A stretch of 30,226 nt of DNA from IMG/VR virus record IMGVR_UViG_3300025369_000046, positions 1-30,226 of that record; one strand, 5' to 3'. The notes beneath the pieces are model-generated. The model was not told the origin of the DNA. It made no database searches and was given only the letters and a program-made list of their open reading frames with translations. Positions 16,130 through 24,080 of this stretch are shown piece after piece (within the stretch, counting starts at the first letter, position 1; each line of letters opens with the position of its first letter). The translations under genes were made by a program, and so were the position numbers. Source of the DNA: a virus.

Positions 16130-17842
16130 TTATTTTTGGTAGTCCTCTGGAACTCTGCGTTGAGGCAGTTGTGTTCCGTAGGCTTCCGTTACTAGACGAG
16201 TACGGACCTTTTGATCGCCAACTTGGGCGGCAACGGTTGCATCATCTAGCAATACTGGTTCTGTAGGTGCTGGAGCCATCTGATCTATAGGCTTTCCTGG
16301 AGTTGAAGTTCCTCCTGGGCCTTGCTCTACAGGGGTAGTTCCTGTAAGCGCCATGATGTCTTGCTCGATTTGAGTTTGAATAAGTTTGAGGGCTCCATCT
16401 GCCATAGCTTCATCTTGAAGTTCTTGACGGATTTCTGTGAGCTTTTCCTGTGGGAATTCTTCGCCCAATATACGCAAAGCTCCTTCTTTGGACTCAAGTC
16501 CAAGAGAAAGCATGGATTGAACTTCGTTGATGGCAATTAGCTTGTCAAGAGGAAGTGGCATTGGGAAGTGGATATATGAACGGAAAGTCAATGGGTCATT
16601 AAGGTCTAGTTCAGATACTTGTCCTGGCTTTAGCGGAACTGTGCTTGCGTTAGGGTCCCACTTAAATGTCTCTGGCTCTTTAAGGGCTAGGTTAAGAAGA
16701 ACTAATTCATTAACGCGCTGTAGTCCATAAGCGTACTGAACAATCTTTTGGTGGTAACGGTTCATCAAAGGCTGGAATTGAATAGAGAGAGCAACGCCTG
16801 ATGTGTTAGAGATAGGCTGTGCTTGTCCCAAAGCAGTTTCTGGAACACCGATCATTTCGTGCATTGACTTCTTCATCATTGCAAGGAACTCCATAGCTCC
16901 TTTAAGACCTTGTGCTCCGCCTTCTAGATTCTCTACTCGTGCGTCTTTTGGAAGCCCACCCCAGACTTTGTTAGCGCCCTTTTCAAGCTGAGAAGCTTTT
17001 GCACCGATGATAACTGTGACTGGGGCGGCGTGATAGTTAACAATGTCAGCAATATCCGTAGCGGTTTCGTTGTAAGCGCGGTTAATATTGATAATGTCAT
17101 TGCAATCAGAAAGACCCCAAGGGCTACCACTAATACGAACGTTTGGTATGTGTACCACAGGAATAGTGCCAAGCGGGTTTGGGCGCGAGTCAATGAGTTC
17201 GTCATTGATGTACTCCTCAATAATGTCGTCGGTAAGGATTTCTGTATAAGTAAATACCTGACGAGTACCTTCTAGTGATGTGCCCCAGAAACGATACTTA
17301 AGCTTGAAACGGATAAGACGTTCGCGGTCATGTGGATGGAACTCAGGAAAAGCAAAAGAAGAATTGAGAGGAAGTATACGAACGCGTCCTGGATGTAAAC
17401 GGCCTGCTGGATCTGTATAGGCCTCTTCGTAAGCAACTTTGATAAAGCAGTCACCAGATACAGTTCCTTGTTGACCTATTTCCCAAAGTACAGTTGCTTT
17501 GTTGTTATCTACTTCCCACACTCGCTCTAAGAGGTCTGGGACAATAGCCTCAGTCTCTTTAGGGCTACGAAAGTTAACGCCTTTACCAAATGTAAAGTTA
17601 ATAATAAAATCTGAGAAAGCACGGTAATAGTTAAGTACCATTTGGGTTTCGCCTGTTTGACGGCGATAAGACCAGTGATGGCCTAGATACATTGCCCAGT
17701 TAAGTGAGTAACGGTTTAGTCTTGGACCGTGTACTTCGAATTCTTCATCAGCTAGCTCAACAAGTCCCAGTGGGGAAATGGAGATGGTTAGGTCAGATGA
17801 GGCTGCACGATAACTCGGTGGGGAGAAATCCATACCGCTCAC
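16130..17842 (-). CDS. Portal protein
   Basis: 570 residues, a usual portal length. It has an early NYYRAFSDFIINFTFGKGVNF segment, the central PVVHIPN and GLSDCNDIININRAYNETATDIADI, and then MHEMIGVPETALGQ with SGVALSIQFQPL. These match the clip/wing and stem helices of phage portals. The C-terminus is Pro/Thr-rich and probably disordered. Portal dodecamers sit at one capsid vertex and pass DNA. The start is GTG 17842 with GAGG six bases upstream; an internal ATG three codons later has a poorer site. It lies between the terminase-side genes and the scaffold gene, in the order expected. Confidence 0.9.
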   Translation of the reverse strand: MSGMDFSPPSYRAASSDLTISISPLGLVELADEEFEVHGPRLNRYSLNWAMYLGHHWSYRRQTGETQMVLNYYRAFSDFIINFTFGKGVNFRSPKETEAIVPDLLERVWEVDNNKATVLWEIGQQGTVSGDCFIKVAYEEAYTDPAGRLHPGRVRILPLNSSFAFPEFHPHDRERLIRFKLKYRFWGTSLEGTRQVFTYTEILTDDIIEEYINDELIDSRPNPLGTIPVVHIPNVRISGSPWGLSDCNDIININRAYNETATDIADIVNYHAAPVTVIIGAKASQLEKGANKVWGGLPKDARVENLEGGAQGLKGAMEFLAMMKKSMHEMIGVPETALGQAQPISNTSGVALSIQFQPLMNRYHQKIVQYAYGLQRVNELVLLNLALKEPETFKWDPNASTVPLKPGQVSELDLNDPLTFRSYIHFPMPLPLDKLIAINEVQSMLSLGLESKEGALRILGEEFPQEKLTEIRQELQDEAMADGALKLIQTQIEQDIMALTGTTPVEQGPGGTSTPGKPIDQMAPAPTEPVLLDDATVAAQVGDQKVRTRLVTEAYGTQLPQRRVPEDYQK

Positions 17843-17905
17843 AAATCACCTCTTTCAAATCTGGACAATCTTAGCATAAATGTCAATAAAGGTATAAATC
17901 GACAA

Positions 17906-18214
17906 TTAGCGGAAACGTTCACCTCGGATGAGGTTAGGGCCTACTGACTTGGTAACTTTTTTCTTTTGAGCTTCTTCTTTTTTCTTTTGAGCTTCAGCGG
18001 CATAATCACGGAAACGTGGGTCTACTTCTTTTTCAGAAGTTACGAACTTTCCACCCAATTGAACGTATCTAGAGTGGACCCAGTGGGCAGCAGCAGGGGA
18101 AGGATATGTGCGAAATTTTGAACGTGCTTGAGTTGTAAGCATGTTCCAAAGCTTTTGATTAGCAGGGATTTGCTTAGGACCCTTTTTTACTTCTTTGCCT
18201 GTGATTAGCGCCAT
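17906..18214 (-). CDS. Conserved small phage protein, unknown function
   Basis: 102 residues, basic. The core reads GPKQIPANQKLWNMLTTQA and then YPSPAAAHWVHSRYVQLGGKFV, a pattern I associate with small proteins encoded between terminase and portal in many environmental phages. Residues ~75-90 form a charged helix with two AQKKK repeats. Start ATG 18214 has AGGAA upstream. Position suggests an accessory packaging or head role, but no function can be stated. Confidence 0.6.
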   Translation of the reverse strand: MALITGKEVKKGPKQIPANQKLWNMLTTQARSKFRTYPSPAAAHWVHSRYVQLGGKFVTSEKEVDPRFRDYAAEAQKKKEEAQKKKVTKSVGPNLIRGERFR

Positions 18215-18237
18215 TGTAATTTCCTATAGGAAAGCGC

Positions 18238-18262
18238 CCCTGCTAGCACGTGGATAGCAGGG
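18238..18262 (-). terminator. 8-bp hairpin between two small head-module genes
   Basis: CCCTGCTA (18238-18245) pairs perfectly with TAGCAGGG (18255-18262) around a 9-base loop. It lies 18 bases beyond the stop of the 132-residue gene and just before the next ribosome binding site. No T-run follows, so it may be an attenuator or mRNA-processing site rather than a full terminator. Confidence 0.45.
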
Positions 18263-18280
18263 ACGAATTAACCTATTTAA

Positions 18281-18679
18281 TTAGTCGTGGACTACTGAAG
18301 GGTTAGCGGCTTTTTGTGGAGCACCGTTACGTGTAACTTCTTCGATACGGTTATCTCCATGATCAGCAAAACCACCTGCAGAGAATTCCTTTAGGTGATC
18401 TGGTGCTTCTACCCAAGCTGCAGAACCAACGTGTGCGCGTTCACGCATTGTCTCTTCTGGAAGCTTTTCAAATACGTTCACGTTACGGTTTGGACGACCT
18501 GCTGCAGGTGTGTAACCTTGCATAGCGCCCTTTGTGAACTCTTGTGGGACGTCTGTATCTGTAGCAATACCTTCTTCAAAACGAAGTGGGCCACGTTGGC
18601 CAGGAGTTGCTGGAGATACCTTACGATCATAAACAGTTCCTGATTTTTCTGGGAACTTTGGGTCTGGTGCAATTGCCAT
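18281..18679 (-). CDS. Hypothetical protein between terminase and portal
   Basis: 132 residues, Pro/Gly-rich and probably largely unstructured, with charged ends and motifs such as DPKFPEKSGTVYDRK, TPGQRGPLRFEEG and NVNVFEKLPEETMRERAHVG. No known domain is recognised. Start ATG 18679 has AGGAG 7 bases upstream. Location directly after the terminase gene suggests a head or packaging accessory protein. Confidence 0.6.
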   Translation of the reverse strand: MAIAPDPKFPEKSGTVYDRKVSPATPGQRGPLRFEEGIATDTDVPQEFTKGAMQGYTPAAGRPNRNVNVFEKLPEETMRERAHVGSAAWVEAPDHLKEFSAGGFADHGDNRIEEVTRNGAPQKAANPSVVHD

Positions 18680-18754
18680 TGTTTTACTCCTATATTAGGT
18701 TGAGGACCTCAGTAAAAGTGTGCTACAGAAAGGCGTTACAGTCAGCCTAAAGTC

Positions 18755-20341
18755 TTAACGGAAAAATGGAGAGGACGACACTTCTATCTGAGGCATGGTT
18801 AGTTCTAGCGTTAGAGAGCATGCTATGGCTAGAGAGTCTGCATAGTCATCGTGGGCATGAGCCTCATCAGGGGCTTTGGCTAAAAAGTTTGGCCCAGTAA
18901 ACTTGGTTTCCAAATCTTCTAACTGTTGCCTAAAACGACGATAACTACGAAGCTTTCTAGTTTTAGCGTGGGCAGGCCAGCTAATTAACTCTCTGTCAAT
19001 AAGAGCCTTTAAGTGCTTCCAACGTTTAGATTGTTCAGGCTGACTGCTTCCTACAGCAATAACTTCTGCTCTAGGGATAAGAAGCTTTAAGCGCTGGGCA
19101 ACTGCGTCACCCACACCATTAGCGTCTACCCCAACATACATAACGTTATAGTTTTCAAGGAACTTAGTGATTTGGAAGTACTGGTCTTCCCAGTCATCTC
19201 CTTGAAGCTCCAACCAATTAAGAACTCTGTGGTCGTAGTAACCAAACTCATCTGGACGGTCCCAGTCTACCCACACCACAGTTACTACAGTTGAGTCAAT
19301 CTTACGTGCTGGGTCAATCCCTACAACTACAGGGGTTCTATGCCAAGCACGAACAATTTCCATAGAGGTATCGCCCAGCTTATCCATTGCAGTAGAGGTT
19401 ACAAACATTCCTCTTTCTAGCAACCATTTGCAGTTATACGACATTTGGAACTCGTCTGAGTCTTCTCCAATGCGTAGCTTTTCACGCTTGATATGCTTCT
19501 CATAGTTAGCGTTAACTTTAATAACGTCACGCCAAGTCCACTCAAAGTGATTTTGTCGCCTGCTCTTACTAGTCTGACGTCGTTTATTTAGTTGAATGCT
19601 GTTGTAAAAGTTATTTTTGTGTGTTGTTGGAGTCCCTGTTTTAACCATAGTTCCAGCGTAGTAAGCCAACATAGGAGCAATAGATTTAGATACTACAAAG
19701 TCATCTGCCTCTTGGCACTCATCAATAACAATAAGATGGAAGGACTTAGATTCAATTTTAGCTCTAGGGTTAGCTGTCATCATCATTAGAGATGAGCCAG
19801 AATTCTTTAATTTAATTTGACGGGTTACTCCCGCAACTCTGCCTACGCTGTCATCAATCTCAGGGTCACCAAGGATTTCAAGTGCTCGCTCGCTAGTAAG
19901 GCGGTTTACTGTACGACCAAATAGGGTTTCTACCTGACCTTCAACTGGAGCAAACATACCGATCATAATGCCATCTTTAAATTTACCGAGAAGGTCTGGG
20001 TACATCTTTGCTAAACGTGGTAGTAGAACCATCAAAGTTGCAATGGTATTAGCAATAGTCTCTGACTTACCCGACTGACGGGCTGCCAGAGCTGTTATCT
20101 CTTCACTATCGTTAATAATTATAGACTCAATAATGCGTCTAGCCAAAGGCATTTGATATGGGTGAAGTTCGTGACCTACAAGAGCGGTTTGAAATTCTAC
20201 GCAACGGTCTACTAGATTTTTGACAAACTCCTTGGAGAGTTCATCCAGCCCGTCGTCGTCTTCGCCTTCTTCAATTTCAGGCTCTTCGTCCTCAAGTTCA
20301 TCTGGATAGAACTCGTCTTCTTCGTCGATTAATTGTTCCAT
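18755..20341 (-). CDS. terL: Terminase large subunit
   Basis: 528 residues. After a strongly acidic N-terminal tail (residues 6-35) come the ATPase motifs: Walker A AARQSGKSE (86-94) and Walker B LIVIDE (203-208), followed by the coupling motif KTGTPTT (234-240). The RNase H-like nuclease domain supplies the acidic residues D343 (GIDPARK), D406 (GVDANGVGD) and D498/D499 (HAHDDYADSLA). The enzyme translocates and cuts concatemeric DNA at the portal. The acidic leader is unusually long. The start ATG 20341 has only a weak AGGCG upstream and lies 19 bases after the U-run of a strong terminator, so transcription must start in that short gap or read through. No small subunit was identified with confidence. 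Confidence 0.95.
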   Translation of the reverse strand: MEQLIDEEDEFYPDELEDEEPEIEEGEDDDGLDELSKEFVKNLVDRCVEFQTALVGHELHPYQMPLARRIIESIIINDSEEITALAARQSGKSETIANTIATLMVLLPRLAKMYPDLLGKFKDGIMIGMFAPVEGQVETLFGRTVNRLTSERALEILGDPEIDDSVGRVAGVTRQIKLKNSGSSLMMMTANPRAKIESKSFHLIVIDECQEADDFVVSKSIAPMLAYYAGTMVKTGTPTTHKNNFYNSIQLNKRRQTSKSRRQNHFEWTWRDVIKVNANYEKHIKREKLRIGEDSDEFQMSYNCKWLLERGMFVTSTAMDKLGDTSMEIVRAWHRTPVVVGIDPARKIDSTVVTVVWVDWDRPDEFGYYDHRVLNWLELQGDDWEDQYFQITKFLENYNVMYVGVDANGVGDAVAQRLKLLIPRAEVIAVGSSQPEQSKRWKHLKALIDRELISWPAHAKTRKLRSYRRFRQQLEDLETKFTGPNFLAKAPDEAHAHDDYADSLAIACSLTLELTMPQIEVSSSPFFR

Positions 20342-20355
20342 ATACGCCTAGTCTA

Positions 20356-20394
20356 TTTTAAAAAAAAGAGCCTAAGTAGTTAAACCTAGGCTCT
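20356..20394 (-). terminator. Intrinsic terminator immediately upstream of terL
   Basis: On the minus strand AGAGCCTA (20387-20394) pairs with TAGGCTCT (20367-20374), followed by a run of eight T residues (complement of 20360-20367). This is a textbook rho-independent terminator for the operon ending with the gene at 20465-20728. Confidence 0.85.
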
Positions 20395-20464
20395 TATGCC
20401 ATCTACGGGGAGAGGAAGAGAGGCGTAGACAATTCTAGCAGAAATGTCTATTTATCGACAAATC

Positions 20465-20728
20465 CTAAGAACGTCTTGGAGTTCTGTTTCTAAGAGAGTC
20501 GAGCATTGCATGGGCGGCCTCTGAGCCCAGTAAAGCTTCATCTAAATACATGTCGTCTCTAGTCCTTTGGTACATAGATAAACATCTACCAATTTCATAA
20601 AGTGATTGATCTACCCAGCTTTCAATCTCAGCTGTTTGCAGTCTAGATACTCGTTTAGCCACCTTTTCAGAGAAAGGTTTGTCCCACGGCTTTTTATTCT
20701 TGGAAAAAAGCTTCATCAAATAATCCAT
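20465..20728 (-). CDS. Small helical protein upstream of terminase, possible packaging accessory
   Basis: 87 residues, helical, with TAEIESWVDQSLYEIGRCLSMYQRTRD and YLDEALLGSEAAHAMLDSL. Proteins with this 'WVDQSLYxIGR' pattern sit upstream of terminase genes in actinobacteriophages, as I recall them; no function is established. Start ATG 20728 has GGAG 8 bases upstream and overlaps the preceding gene by 35 bases. It could be a DNA-binding or small-terminase-like protein, but its location before a terminator rather than in the packaging operon argues for caution. Confidence 0.6.
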   Translation of the reverse strand: MDYLMKLFSKNKKPWDKPFSEKVAKRVSRLQTAEIESWVDQSLYEIGRCLSMYQRTRDDMYLDEALLGSEAAHAMLDSLRNRTPRRS

Positions 20729-20993
20729 CTTGTGGTCTCCAGGCGTCTCTGCCTTTCATTGCTCGGTATAGAAGTGCATCTATTGAGTCTTCATCATCTA
20801 AATCTATATTAGGCTTTTTAAACCATAAACCAAAGTAAAAGCCTGGGTGGGTAAAGGGAATGCGGAGTACTAGGCACTTACCTAATCTGTAAGGAGACTC
20901 TGTCTCTTGGGTAGTGCCGATCTCTACAATAGGCAATAGGTCTCTATGCCAATACTGTAGTTTTCCGCCGTATAGTGGTCCGTATGATTTCAT
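20694..20993 (-). CDS. Hypothetical phage protein
   Basis: 99 residues with mixed alpha/beta character: KSYGPLYGGKLQYWHRDLLP, IPFTHPGFYFGLWFKKP and an acidic LDDEDSIDALLYRA. No domain is recognised. It starts at ATG 20993, sharing one base with the upstream stop, so translation is coupled to the KTSC-domain gene. Function unknown. Confidence 0.6.
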   Translation of the reverse strand: MKSYGPLYGGKLQYWHRDLLPIVEIGTTQETESPYRLGKCLVLRIPFTHPGFYFGLWFKKPNIDLDDEDSIDALLYRAMKGRDAWRPQDGLFDEAFFQE

Positions 20994-21436
20994 CAGTCAA
21001 ATAGTACACTAATTTCCTGAGGGAACTGATTCTTGCCTACTTTCCTGTACCCAGCAGAGTCTAGCCCAGAGTCCTTCATATACTTACCAGTAGAGTCGGT
21101 AACCTTTAAGTCCTGCCAGATTTCAATAGGGATATTAGAGTATTCGCAAATGGTCTTATCTCTAAACTGGACTAGAAGAGTCTCAGTATCCTTCATGTAA
21201 GCCAGATTTAAAGCCCTAGGCCTTGCTGCGTTAGTGGTAGGTGCGGCTCTACGCTCAACAGGTTGGGCAAACTCAATTCCATATTTATCTTCAACGCTCT
21301 TATATTTATCCTCTAAATAGGTTGAATTAGTCTTGTCAGCCATGCCAAATACAAGGTTAGTTTTTATATCACCTTCGCGCTCTACTTGCTTTTGGCGCTG
21401 TTGGTAGTAGTGAAACCCTCTTTGTCTGCCAGCCAT
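20993..21436 (-). CDS. KTSC-domain protein
   Basis: 147 residues. Residues ~73-125 (RALNLAYMKDTETLLVQF through YSNIPIEIWQDL and TGKYM) match the KTSC domain, named from its fusion to lysyl-tRNA synthetases. The short beta-strand domain has 'L.V.F.....Y.Y..IP...W..L......G.Y'. The N-terminal half is Gln/Arg-rich and probably disordered. KTSC proteins are common in phages and defence loci, but their molecular role is unclear. It shares one base with the stop of the upstream gene and one with the start of the next, forming a translationally coupled trio. Confidence 0.75.
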   Translation of the reverse strand: MAGRQRGFHYYQQRQKQVEREGDIKTNLVFGMADKTNSTYLEDKYKSVEDKYGIEFAQPVERRAAPTTNAARPRALNLAYMKDTETLLVQFRDKTICEYSNIPIEIWQDLKVTDSTGKYMKDSGLDSAGYRKVGKNQFPQEISVLFD

Positions 21437-21699
21437 TATTCCTCACAAACGTGAAGCTCAGTCTCTGTCTCTAATACTCTTGCCAAACAGACTTTGCATC
21501 TTAAATACTTAGGCGGTCTAAAATTATTCTGAGCAGTAGCGCCTGGCAAGAAGTCTGCGCCATCCTCTGATAAAGCAGGAGTGTAGTCATAGATAATTTC
21601 AGGGTCTTGAAGAACCTCTGGTGGGAAAGGCCCCAAGGTCATAACTTCGTGATCAGGAACTGGATGAGCTTGAATAGCTCTTTTATTTACTATCTTCAC
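21436..21699 (-). CDS. Small protein with C-terminal CxxC-HxC zinc-binding site
   Basis: 87 residues; C68, C71, H83 and C85 (RCKVC ... LHVC) form a plausible zinc site at the end. The Pro-rich middle, LGPFPPEVLQDPEIIYDYTP, is likely extended. The start appears to be GTG 21699, overlapping the upstream gene by 17 bases, with only a weak upstream purine tract. Role unknown; a nucleic-acid or protein-interaction adaptor is possible. Confidence 0.6.
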   Translation of the reverse strand: MKIVNKRAIQAHPVPDHEVMTLGPFPPEVLQDPEIIYDYTPALSEDGADFLPGATAQNNFRPPKYLRCKVCLARVLETETELHVCEE

Positions 21700-21955
21700 T
21701 CTTAGTCGTCTCTGTTGTAGGTACAGCAGTCGACTTCACAGAAGTTTTCTTCTTTGCAAGTTTGTTTACTTCTTCTTTAACCGCTTCAACAGTAGCCTCT
21801 GTCTCTTTAGCAATAGGTGCCATTAGAGGGAAGTGACCAGCGTTAGCTCTGTCATGTAACCAATGAGGGAGGCACTTTGTGCAATAGTTAGCAGGGTTAA
21901 CTCCTGGGTCAGCATGTGTGTAAGACGCTTCGTTAGAACAATTATCGCACTTCAT
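21683..21955 (-). CDS. Zinc-ribbon protein
   Basis: 90 residues from ATG 21955, chosen over an upstream in-frame start because AGGAGG stands 4 bases before it and the longer form adds only the terminator-proximal leader. C3, C6, C25 and C28 (CDNC ... CTKC) form a four-cysteine zinc ribbon, followed by LPHWLHDRANAGHFP. The C-terminal half is a Lys/Glu/Thr-rich tail. It is the first gene of the short operon between two terminators. Function unknown. Confidence 0.65.
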   Translation of the reverse strand: MKCDNCSNEASYTHADPGVNPANYCTKCLPHWLHDRANAGHFPLMAPIAKETEATVEAVKEEVNKLAKKKTSVKSTAVPTTETTKSEDSK

Positions 21956-21985
21956 AAGTCCTCCTAGATAATGCCCTAGTATAGC

Positions 21986-22012
21986 AAAAAGGGCGCCCAA
22001 TAGAGCGCCCTT
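21986..22012 (-). terminator. Intrinsic terminator closing the lysis operon
   Basis: AAGGGCGC (21989-21996) pairs with GCGCCCTT (22005-22012). On the minus strand the stem is followed by TTTTTGC. It lies 14 bases past the stop of the 59-residue holin candidate. Confidence 0.8.
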
Positions 22013-22025
22013 AGTGTTTTAATAC

Positions 22026-22205
22026 TTACTTAGCTGGCTTTGAAGCGTGGTCAATAGCGCCCTTAAGGACTGGACCAAGGACACCAACAAGAGCAGCCCA
22101 TGCAACCTTCTTAAGGTCGTGGTTTCCTGTTTGCCAGATTGCTACGCCTGCAGCAGCAGTTGCGTACACATAGTGCTCGACAAGAGACTTTGTCTTTGCA
22201 TTCAT
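22026..22205 (-). CDS. Small membrane protein, holin candidate (59 aa)
   Basis: 59 residues starting MNAKTKSLVEHYVY. Two hydrophobic stretches, VYATAAAGVAIW (~13-24) and VAWAALVGVLGPVL (~34-47), are separated by a polar turn, and the charged C-terminus is DHASKPAK. Small size, membrane character and place at the end of the lysis operon fit a holin, but no family match can be proven here. It starts three bases after the neighbouring gene's stop. Confidence 0.55.
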   Translation of the reverse strand: MNAKTKSLVEHYVYATAAAGVAIWQTGNHDLKKVAWAALVGVLGPVLKGAIDHASKPAK

Positions 22206-22208
22206 TTA

Positions 22209-22436
22209 TTACTCCTCTATATTGTTAACATATGGGGTTACGATATGAGAATCTGCCTGAACGTTTGGTTTAGATGAATCCTCACTGTGAGATGCTACAC
22301 CCGCTACGGCAGCAGCCGCAACTGCAGCAAGATGCTTAGGATCAGTAGAGTAACCCGTAGCAGCCCAGGTCCCCATAGCGGCTGTACCTGAAATAGCTAC
22401 GTGTACTGGATTGGTGACGTTAAGCTTTATTCCCAC
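22209..22436 (-). CDS. Small Ala-rich membrane-like protein, possible holin/antiholin
   Basis: 75 residues. HVAISGTAAMGTWAATGY and HLAAVAAAAVAGVA are two Ala-rich segments able to enter membranes, followed by a polar tail. The start is GTG 22436 with GGAG seven bases upstream, inside the end of the DUF1003 gene. The two-segment layout parallels the 59-residue neighbour, so the two may be paralogues acting as a holin pair; this is inference from layout. Confidence 0.5.
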   Translation of the reverse strand: MGIKLNVTNPVHVAISGTAAMGTWAATGYSTDPKHLAAVAAAAVAGVASHSEDSSKPNVQADSHIVTPYVNNIEE

Positions 22437-22746
22437 GTATATGCTCCAAAATCTCTTTTATATGGCGCCTAACCTCTTCAATGTGGTTATGGGTCTCTTG
22501 GTCCAATTTAAGGTCTTTAGTAATAATACGCCTGTCCTCATTGCCTGAACGGTTAGTTGCGTTTAAAAGTAGACCAGAAAGCAAGATGGACTCTAGTGAA
22601 ACAGTAAGGGTTAGAAGATTAAATGGGTATGGGTCAAAGATAGCAAAAGCCATCCAAAGAGACCAGAAAATAATATGTATGATTAAGAACCAAGGGGAGC
22701 CAAAAGCAGTAGATGCCCAGTCAGACATCTTTTGAAAGTACTTCAC
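22420..22746 (-). CDS. DUF1003-family membrane protein
   Basis: 108 residues with two transmembrane helices (about residues 17-36 and 42-62). The diagnostic pattern is FLIIHIIFWSLWMAF, then DPYPFNLLTLTVSLESILLSG and NRSGNEDR, which is the core of the DUF1003 family. The C-terminal tail is a charged helix. ATG 22746 overlaps the endolysin stop by 4 bases (ATGA). DUF1003 proteins are bacterial membrane proteins of unknown function; here the lysis context suggests a holin-like or lysis-timing role. Confidence 0.75.
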   Translation of the reverse strand: MKYFQKMSDWASTAFGSPWFLIIHIIFWSLWMAFAIFDPYPFNLLTLTVSLESILLSGLLLNATNRSGNEDRRIITKDLKLDQETHNHIEEVRRHIKEILEHIRGNKA

Positions 22747-23600
22747 TTACCAGCCTCTTTAATCATAGAAGAGTAGGTTGCAGCATCTAAACCTTTTGCT
22801 CCCTTAATCTTAAACTTATTTTGGTAAACAGGAACTAGCGCCAAGTCTTCAGCGGTTAATGTGCCCGTAACTAGTTGGCTTGGTAGAAGTCCAGCTTTTT
22901 CTAGAGCCCTTTCTACAATCATGGCTGCTTGATTCTTATAGCCAGCTTTAAATGCAGATGTTCCAGGAAAAGGTGGAGCAACAATTACTGTAGGTGGCTT
23001 TGTTTGTGTTGGGCCTGAGTTATTGTGGAGAACAGCGGCTCCGCCACCTGTAAGGGCTGTAGCACCCGCAACACCTGTTGCAAGTGTTTTATTTGTTCCT
23101 ACGGATTTAGCAGGAGTAGAACTGCCAGAGTAATTAGGACGGCATATAGCCATTACGTATAGATATGGTCTGTGCCTTAGGTAAACACCGTTACCGTTTG
23201 CTTGAGAGGCAGTTAGAGCATGGTCAGGGCTAGTATTACCGCCAATAGTTGTTATGCCGTCTTTAGAGGCACCAACAATAATCTCAACATGGTCAGGTTG
23301 ACCATGGCCAGCAAAACTGTAAAAGACTATATCTCCTGGTAGACCGTCATATTTACCTACCACTTGTTTATTTTTTTGAAACCAAGCTAGACCATCTGGG
23401 CAGTAAGAAAAACCTTTTTGTGTTTGAGCTGCAACAAGGTGGGCAGCGTTAGCTTGGGCAAAACACCAGGAAACGAACATGGCGCAGTAAGGCTGGTTGT
23501 TTACCCCGTACCAAGCCCCGTATATGTTGTCGTTGTTAGGGCCTTCAACAAAACCTACTTGCTTTTGGGCAATGTTTACAATATCTAATCCTGCTGTCAC
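22743..23600 (-). CDS. Endolysin with N-terminal CHAP amidase/endopeptidase domain
   Basis: 285 residues. The CHAP domain spans about residues 5-150, with nucleophile C39 (QPYCAMFVSWC), H104 (QPDHVEII) and N122 (TIGGNTS) as the expected catalytic triad. GLPGDIVFYSF precedes the histidine. A Gly/Ala-rich hydrophobic linker (~172-192) and a Pro-rich stretch lead to a C-terminal ~70-residue module (FKAGYKNQAAMIVERALEKAG ...), perhaps peptidoglycan-binding. It cleaves peptidoglycan peptide bonds at lysis. No signal peptide is visible, so export needs a holin. The start is GTG 23600, overlapping the upstream stop by 4 bases. Confidence 0.88.
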   Translation of the reverse strand: MTAGLDIVNIAQKQVGFVEGPNNDNIYGAWYGVNNQPYCAMFVSWCFAQANAAHLVAAQTQKGFSYCPDGLAWFQKNKQVVGKYDGLPGDIVFYSFAGHGQPDHVEIIVGASKDGITTIGGNTSPDHALTASQANGNGVYLRHRPYLYVMAICRPNYSGSSTPAKSVGTNKTLATGVAGATALTGGGAAVLHNNSGPTQTKPPTVIVAPPFPGTSAFKAGYKNQAAMIVERALEKAGLLPSQLVTGTLTAEDLALVPVYQNKFKIKGAKGLDAATYSSMIKEAGK

Positions 23601-24076
23601 TGGTAAATAAGCCTCTCAGCTAAATCTCCTGGAACTACTAGGTAGTCGGGTTTATCTACCAAAGTCACTCCTGCTTTAAGGTAACAGGCTTGAACTAGTT
23701 CAGAGCATATAAATCCATCTTTAGCTGCAATCCTCTTTAGCAGTGGCAGGTTAGCCAGTATCTTTAGCCCAAGTATACGAAAGGTTAGAAGGGCTATAGT
23801 AAAAAACCCGTAGTGCTCACCAATAGCGTCTACAGCAGAATTAACAATAGTTTCTCTTTGTTTTTCAGTTAGCCGCTCATGCTTGTTCCAAGCAATATCT
23901 TTATAGTTAGCTGTTGGGCTTGGTTTTACTCCAGTAGGATCGGCACCAATAATAAAGTCTTTATCTATATAAATAAAGCAGTGATTCCAACGAGAGAAGG
24001 TGCCTAAGCGTATTAGAAAGCCAAAGAAGCCATTGGTCTTAACTACCCCATAATCTCCTGGTCTAGGCTTATACAT
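23597..24076 (-). CDS. Permuted NlpC/P60 (YiiX-like) cysteine peptidase-like protein
   Basis: About 159 residues. The order is histidine first (RPGDYG, then SRWNHCFIYID), cysteine later (GFICSELVQACYLKAG), which is the circularly permuted papain-like arrangement of YiiX/YebB-type NlpC/P60 proteins. ATG 24076 is chosen, but an in-frame TTG at 24097 overlapping the upstream gene is possible. Such enzymes hydrolyse peptidoglycan peptides or lipid-linked substrates. Located between a membrane protein and the CHAP endolysin, it may be a second wall hydrolase or an accessory of lysis. The hydrophobic stretch FFTIALLTFRILGLKILANL could associate with membrane. Confidence 0.7.
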   Translation of the reverse strand: MYKPRPGDYGVVKTNGFFGFLIRLGTFSRWNHCFIYIDKDFIIGADPTGVKPSPTANYKDIAWNKHERLTEKQRETIVNSAVDAIGEHYGFFTIALLTFRILGLKILANLPLLKRIAAKDGFICSELVQACYLKAGVTLVDKPDYLVVPGDLAERLIYQ

Positions 24077-24080
24077 ACTC

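Noticed and set aside
21956-22000. Upstream start adding 15 residues to the zinc-ribbon gene
   Set aside because: The extension comes from terminator sequence and lacks a ribosome site, while ATG 21955 has AGGAGG.
22047-22277. Plus-strand 76-codon frame over the holin candidates
   Set aside because: It runs antisense to two small minus-strand genes with good starts and membrane features, and its peptide has no recognisable features.
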